Shown piece after piece: positions 6,203 through 8,363 of a DNA stretch of 8,363 nt. The position numbers were made by a program, and so were the translations under genes. The notes beneath the pieces were generated by a model. The model saw nothing but the letters and a program-made list of their open reading frames with translations. It made no database searches and had not been told where the DNA came from. This DNA is from Gammaproteobacteria bacterium. GTDB taxonomy: Bacteria > Pseudomonadota > Gammaproteobacteria > SZUA-152. Position 1 is the first letter of the stretch. Every line of letters begins with the position of its first letter. The stretch covers positions 1 through 8,363 of the forward strand of contig JANTGX010000085.1 of the NCBI GenBank assembly GCA_024762755.1. Direction: 5' to 3'.

Positions 6203-7386
6203 GGGCGGGCCTCGTTGGAAGGGGTCTGATGGCCGCCGCGCGGCAGATCGTGGCCGCGCGCGACGCGCAGGATGGAATTGCACACGCCCAGGCTGTTGAC
6301 GGCCTGGCGGCTGTTCGTCGGGTCGTTGCGCCACTTGCCGTCCACCACCAGACGATACTGGTATTCGCCGGGGGCGAGATACAACACCTTGCGCACGATG
6401 TCGCCCTCGCGCAGGGTCTGCACGCCGTCGTCCGGCTGCCACTGGTTGAAGTCGCCGGCCACCTGCACCGTCCGGCCGTGGCTCCGGTAGCTGAGCACCA
6501 CCCGTTGCAGGCCGGGCCTCGCCGGCGGTACCCGGGCCGGCGCCTCGGCGTCCTCCTCTGCCGGCAGGTGATCGAGCAACCAGGAGAGATCGGTCTGCGC
6601 CGCCGCCTGGTTCTGCTGCCGTCGGCGCACGATCTCGTCGGCCAGCTCGCCGAAGTCCTGTGCGGCCGCCGAGTCGGGGGCGTATTCGACGATGGACTGT
6701 CCCTCGCACACCGACTCCTTGAGACGCACGGTGTGGTGGATCATCAGTGGCAGGACCTGGTCCCGATAGCGCTCCCAGATTCCGAGGAGGAATTTGCGGC
6801 TCAGCCGGGTACGCCGATCCACCAGGGAGGGCAGGATATTGAGCTCGATGGCCAGGGCGTATTTCTTCGCCACCAGGGCCACGGTCTCGCTCAGGCGTTC
6901 GATGCCATCGACGGCAAACAGGCCCATGTCCACCGGCACGAGGACCCGGTGCGCGGCCCGGATGGCATTGATGGAGAGCAGGCCGAGGGCCGGCGGGCAA
7001 TCGATGATGGCGTAGTCGTAATGATCGGCCACCCCGGCGAGATGATGGCTCAGCTGGCGCTCGCGGCCCGGCAGCTTGCCCAAGCGCTGTTCGATGGCGG
7101 CCAACGAGATGGTGGCGGGGACCAGGTCGAGGCGGGGCGACAGATTGGGCAGGATCGCCTCGGCAAGGGGGAAGTCCAGGGCGAAGACCTCGTACAGGCC
7201 CGGTTCGTCCTGCCGACGGCCGCCCAGGCCGAGGGAGGCATGCCCCTGCGGGTCGGCGTCCACCAGCAACGTGCGATGCCCCTTCTGTGCCAGGCTGGCG
7301 GCCAGATTGATCGCCGTGGTGGTCTTGCCGCAGCCGCCCTTCTGATTGGCCACGGCGATGATGTGCATGGCGTGGGACTCGCTCAT
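6199..7386 (-). CDS. ParA-family ATPase fused to a C-terminal AMPK-beta/CBM48 glycogen-binding domain
   Basis: 395 aa. The N-terminal ParA domain (about 7-255) has the deviant Walker A KGGCGKTTT with signature lysine K16 and catalytic K21, the A' motif DADPQGHAS (43-51) and Walker B YAIIDCPPALG (125-135). The region TVRLKESVCEGQSIVEY is typical of Soj/ParA proteins that form ATP-dependent dimers on DNA. After an acidic, proline-rich linker (about 256-292), residues 294-376 form a CBM48 fold: FNQW (W316), EYQYRLVVDG (R345), GKW (W352) and LGVCN (N370). These align with the AMPK-beta residues W100, K126, W133 and N150 that contact glycogen. The ATG at 7386 overlaps the merR stop; M7 at 7368 is an alternative start. 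No parB or centromere-like repeat is seen. Binding of alpha-glucan is strongly suggested; positioning of glycogen or of a glucan-linked complex is inference. Confidence 0.93.
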   Translation of the reverse strand: MSESHAMHIIAVANQKGGCGKTTTAINLAASLAQKGHRTLLVDADPQGHASLGLGGRRQDEPGLYEVFALDFPLAEAILPNLSPRLDLVPATISLAAIEQRLGKLPGRERQLSHHLAGVADHYDYAIIDCPPALGLLSINAIRAAHRVLVPVDMGLFAVDGIERLSETVALVAKKYALAIELNILPSLVDRRTRLSRKFLLGIWERYRDQVLPLMIHHTVRLKESVCEGQSIVEYAPDSAAAQDFGELADEIVRRRQQNQAAAQTDLSWLLDHLPAEEDAEAPARVPPARPGLQRVVLSYRSHGRTVQVAGDFNQWQPDDGVQTLREGDIVRKVLYLAPGEYQYRLVVDGKWRNDPTNSRQAVNSLGVCNSILRVARGHDLPRGGHQTPSNEARP

Positions 7387-7847
7387 GCGACGCCGCGGTC
7401 TCTATCGGCCGGCTCGGCGAACTCGGCCTCTGCGAACAGACTCCCCTGCTGCGGCTGTGGCTGCAGCTGGGCGACCTGCCGTTCCAGGCTGGCGACGGGT
7501 AGGATCCACTCCTGGCCGGTGAGGGCCTCGAAGGCGCTCTCGCCGTGCAGCACCAGGATGACGTCACCCGTGACCACCAGGGACAATTCACTGAGGGGCA
7601 CACGACAACCCGGCAGAAAAGCGAGCAAGGCGGTGAGGCTCTTGCGCAGGCGCTGCACCGAGACGCCGGCGTCGATGAGGCGTTTCGCCGTCTTCAGCGC
7701 AAGCAGGTCGAGAAAGGAATAGCGGGCATGGCCGCCGCTCGTGCGGCACGTGGGGACCAGCAAGCCCGTCTTGCGCCAATAGCTCAACTGCCGGCGCGAG
7801 AGACCGGTAATGGACATGACCTGCCGACTGCTAAACCCTTGATGCAT
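7383..7847 (-). CDS. MerR-family transcriptional regulator
   Basis: 154 aa. The N-terminal winged helix-turn-helix is clear: FSSRQVMSITGLSRRQLSYWRKTGLL (residues 5-30), then the wing SGGHARYSFLDLLALKTAKRL, then the helix GVSVQRLRKSLTALL. The C-terminal part (about 85-154) is short. It lacks the cysteine pairs of metal- or redox-sensing MerR members and ends in a glutamine- and acid-rich tail, so any effector is unknown. It is the first gene of the operon and overlaps the ParA-CBM48 gene by 4 nt, so it probably autoregulates. Some chromosome-associated ParA genes are also preceded by MerR-type proteins that act as DNA-binding adaptors, an alternative role here in the absence of ParB. The start at 7847 has a GAGGTGGGG stretch about 8 nt upstream. 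Confidence 0.9.
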   Translation of the reverse strand: MHQGFSSRQVMSITGLSRRQLSYWRKTGLLVPTCRTSGGHARYSFLDLLALKTAKRLIDAGVSVQRLRKSLTALLAFLPGCRVPLSELSLVVTGDVILVLHGESAFEALTGQEWILPVASLERQVAQLQPQPQQGSLFAEAEFAEPADRDRGVA

Positions 7848-7901
7848 CGTCAGTGCCCCACCTCGAATACCCCCATTGGACTTGGCGGCGTGATGTGACT
7901 G

Positions 7902-7929
7902 ATTCTGCGGCAGCGCGCCACAAAGTCAA
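7902..7929 (-). promoter_or_regulatory. Candidate sigma-70 promoter of the merR-parA operon
   Basis: On the minus strand a -35-like TTGACT (7924-7929, five of six) and a -10-like CAGAAT (7902-7907, four of six) are separated by 16 bp. A start near 7895 would give a leader of about 48 nt before the merR ATG at 7847. AT-rich DNA lies directly upstream of the -35 (7928-7946). The spacer is 16 bp rather than the 19-20 bp usual at MerR-activated promoters, and no strong dyad lies between the boxes. Confidence 0.45.
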
Positions 7930-8102
7930 GAAATATTGCACAATTACCACCAGGAATGTGCCATTCGCCCTTTTTTGTCTCGACGAGTGTGTTGGTCCAC
8001 CCGGCCCGCCGGGCGCAGGGTAGGTGACCGATGGTGCCGAGAAAACTCGTTTTGAAATCCATTTTTTGAATTAAGTGAATCAAGACTCGCGGAAAAAACT
8101 AT

Positions 8103-8130
8103 TTGCCCGCCCACGACCAACGCGTATGAT
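8103..8130 (+). promoter_or_regulatory. Candidate plus-strand sigma-70 promoter
   Basis: TTGCCC (8103-8108) and TATGAT (8125-8130, five of six to TATAAT) are separated by 16 bp. The predicted start near 8136-8138 lies about 20 nt before the terminator stem. No protein gene on this strand begins within reach, which suggests a short RNA or a leader for a gene to the right of the window. Confidence 0.45.
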
Positions 8131-8136
8131 CTCCTA

Positions 8137-8191
8137 CCGTAAAGAGGGAGGGGGAGTGAAAGCCTTGGCCAAGCCAAGGCTTTCATTTTTT
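8137..8191 (+). ncRNA. Candidate short RNA or terminated leader transcript
   Basis: If the promoter at 8103-8130 is used, the transcript would be about 55 nt: a purine-rich 5' segment (AAAGAGGGAGGGGGAG, 8141-8156) followed by a strong intrinsic terminator. The unpaired G/A-rich stretch resembles a ribosome-binding or C-rich-target-pairing region. An ATG (8126) and a GTG (8156) open a frame across the terminator to the window end, so an attenuated leader of a downstream gene is the main alternative. I do not recognise an RNA family. Confidence 0.3.
8157..8191 (+). terminator. Strong Rho-independent terminator
   Basis: A perfect 13-bp stem (TGAAAGCCTTGGC at 8157-8169, GCCAAGGCTTTCA at 8173-8185) with a CAA loop is followed directly by six T's (8186-8191). 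On the minus strand no T-run follows the stem, so it works for plus-strand transcription. No plus-strand gene ends upstream: the nearest stop on that strand is that of the REC-GGDEF-EAL gene, about 2.6 kb away, with an opposing operon between. Confidence 0.85.
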
Positions 8192-8197
8192 CCGGCC

Positions 8198-8349
8198 CCG
8201 GAAAACGCGCCTTTCCGGCCTGCGACTCCGAAACGCACCATTGTCGCGCCTCGCGACACGCCACCCGGCACCGTTCCGTTCCTCCTCGCACAGCCCCCGA
8301 CAATCGGGAGACACCAGACGCACCCCCAGGCCCTGCCGGCCTTGATTTT
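8198..8349 (+). other. Series of short hairpins after the terminator
   Basis: Four further inverted repeats follow in about 150 nt: CCGGAAA/TTTCCGG (8198-8218, 7-nt loop), TGTCGCG/CGCGACA (8242-8258, CCT loop), CCCGA/TCGGG (8296-8308, CAA loop) and AGGCC/GGCCT (8328-8342) followed by TGATTTTAT. The last resembles a weak terminator. In GC-rich DNA some such stems occur by chance, so a structured RNA or leader is only a possibility. Confidence 0.3.
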
Positions 8350-8363
8350 ATGCGATTTTCCCC

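Larger units (their letters stand above)
7848..8363. other. 516-bp non-coding region upstream of merR
   Basis: No convincing protein gene is seen. The segment from about 7920 to 8105 is much richer in A and T than the rest of the window and has runs such as TTTTTT and AAAAAA. It holds two small inverted repeats, AAAAC/GTTTT (8042-8053) and CCCGGC/GCCGGG (8000-8013). It also contains the merR promoter candidate, a plus-strand promoter-terminator pair and several hairpins, each listed separately. The short open frames here (minus strand 8083-7850 from TTG, minus strand 8303-7944) lack family features and a GC-rich third codon position. Confidence 0.6.

Noticed and set aside
6229..7722. Plus-strand 497-codon open frame antisense to parA and merR
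   Set aside because: A mirror of strongly GC-biased coding on the other strand; composition is dominated by G, A, Q and H with no motif, while the minus-strand proteins show clear families.
7850..8083. Minus-strand 77-codon open frame from TTG ending 2 nt before the merR start
   Set aside because: TTG start with no ribosome site, no GC bias at third codon positions, no recognisable motif, and it overlaps the best merR promoter candidate.
7944..8303. Minus-strand 119-codon open frame
   Set aside because: It crosses the terminator and AT-rich island, has no domain features, and overlaps other equally open frames.
8126..8363. Plus-strand open frame from ATG (8126) or GTG (8156) running to the window end without a stop
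   Set aside because: It would read straight through a perfect terminator hairpin with six T's, and its product is proline-rich with no family features. A G-rich stretch precedes the GTG, so a coding leader is not fully excluded.

Overview
The window is GC-rich with strongly GC-biased coding sequence. It looks like the chromosome of a gammaproteobacterium, possibly a sulfur-oxidising or Chromatiales-type lineage, but that placement is a guess from gene content and protein style. Ten protein genes are supported, in three transcriptional blocks. There are no rRNA, tRNA, IS-element or CRISPR signatures.

Block 1 (1-2190, minus strand) is an arsenosugar-type operon. It holds a radical SAM enzyme of the ArsS family, then two glycosyltransferase-like proteins of the 'rSAM/selenodomain-associated transferase' 2 and 1 families; the last runs off the left edge. 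Spacing is tight (8 nt, then a 1-nt stop/start overlap). The ArsS leader carries a 9-bp GC hairpin. No arsM methyltransferase lies in the window.

Block 2 (2365-5505, plus strand) starts divergently from arsS. An ECF sigma factor overlaps by 4 nt a short, apparently soluble zinc-finger (HxxxCxxC) anti-sigma protein. After 96 nt come a stand-alone Rcp1/CheY-like response regulator and, 4 nt later, a REC-GGDEF-EAL protein. In the latter the cyclase motif, the inhibitory I-site and the EAL catalytic residues are all intact. No histidine kinase is present.

Block 3 (7847-5552, minus strand) converges on block 2 and is the most unusual part. Three genes are linked by 4-nt ATGA overlaps: a MerR-type regulator; a ParA ATPase fused at its C terminus to an AMPK-beta/CBM48-type glycogen-binding domain with the sugar-contact aromatics kept; and a 216-aa protein that reads as a MinD/FlhG-fold relative lacking the P-loop. 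No parB lies beside it. A reasonable inference is a positioning or partitioning system whose cargo or signal is an alpha-glucan.

The right end (7848-8363) has no convincing protein gene. It is partly AT-rich and holds a candidate promoter for block 3. It also has a plus-strand promoter-like pair followed closely by a perfect 13-bp terminator hairpin with six T's, suggesting a very short RNA or an attenuated leader, and then a run of further hairpins.
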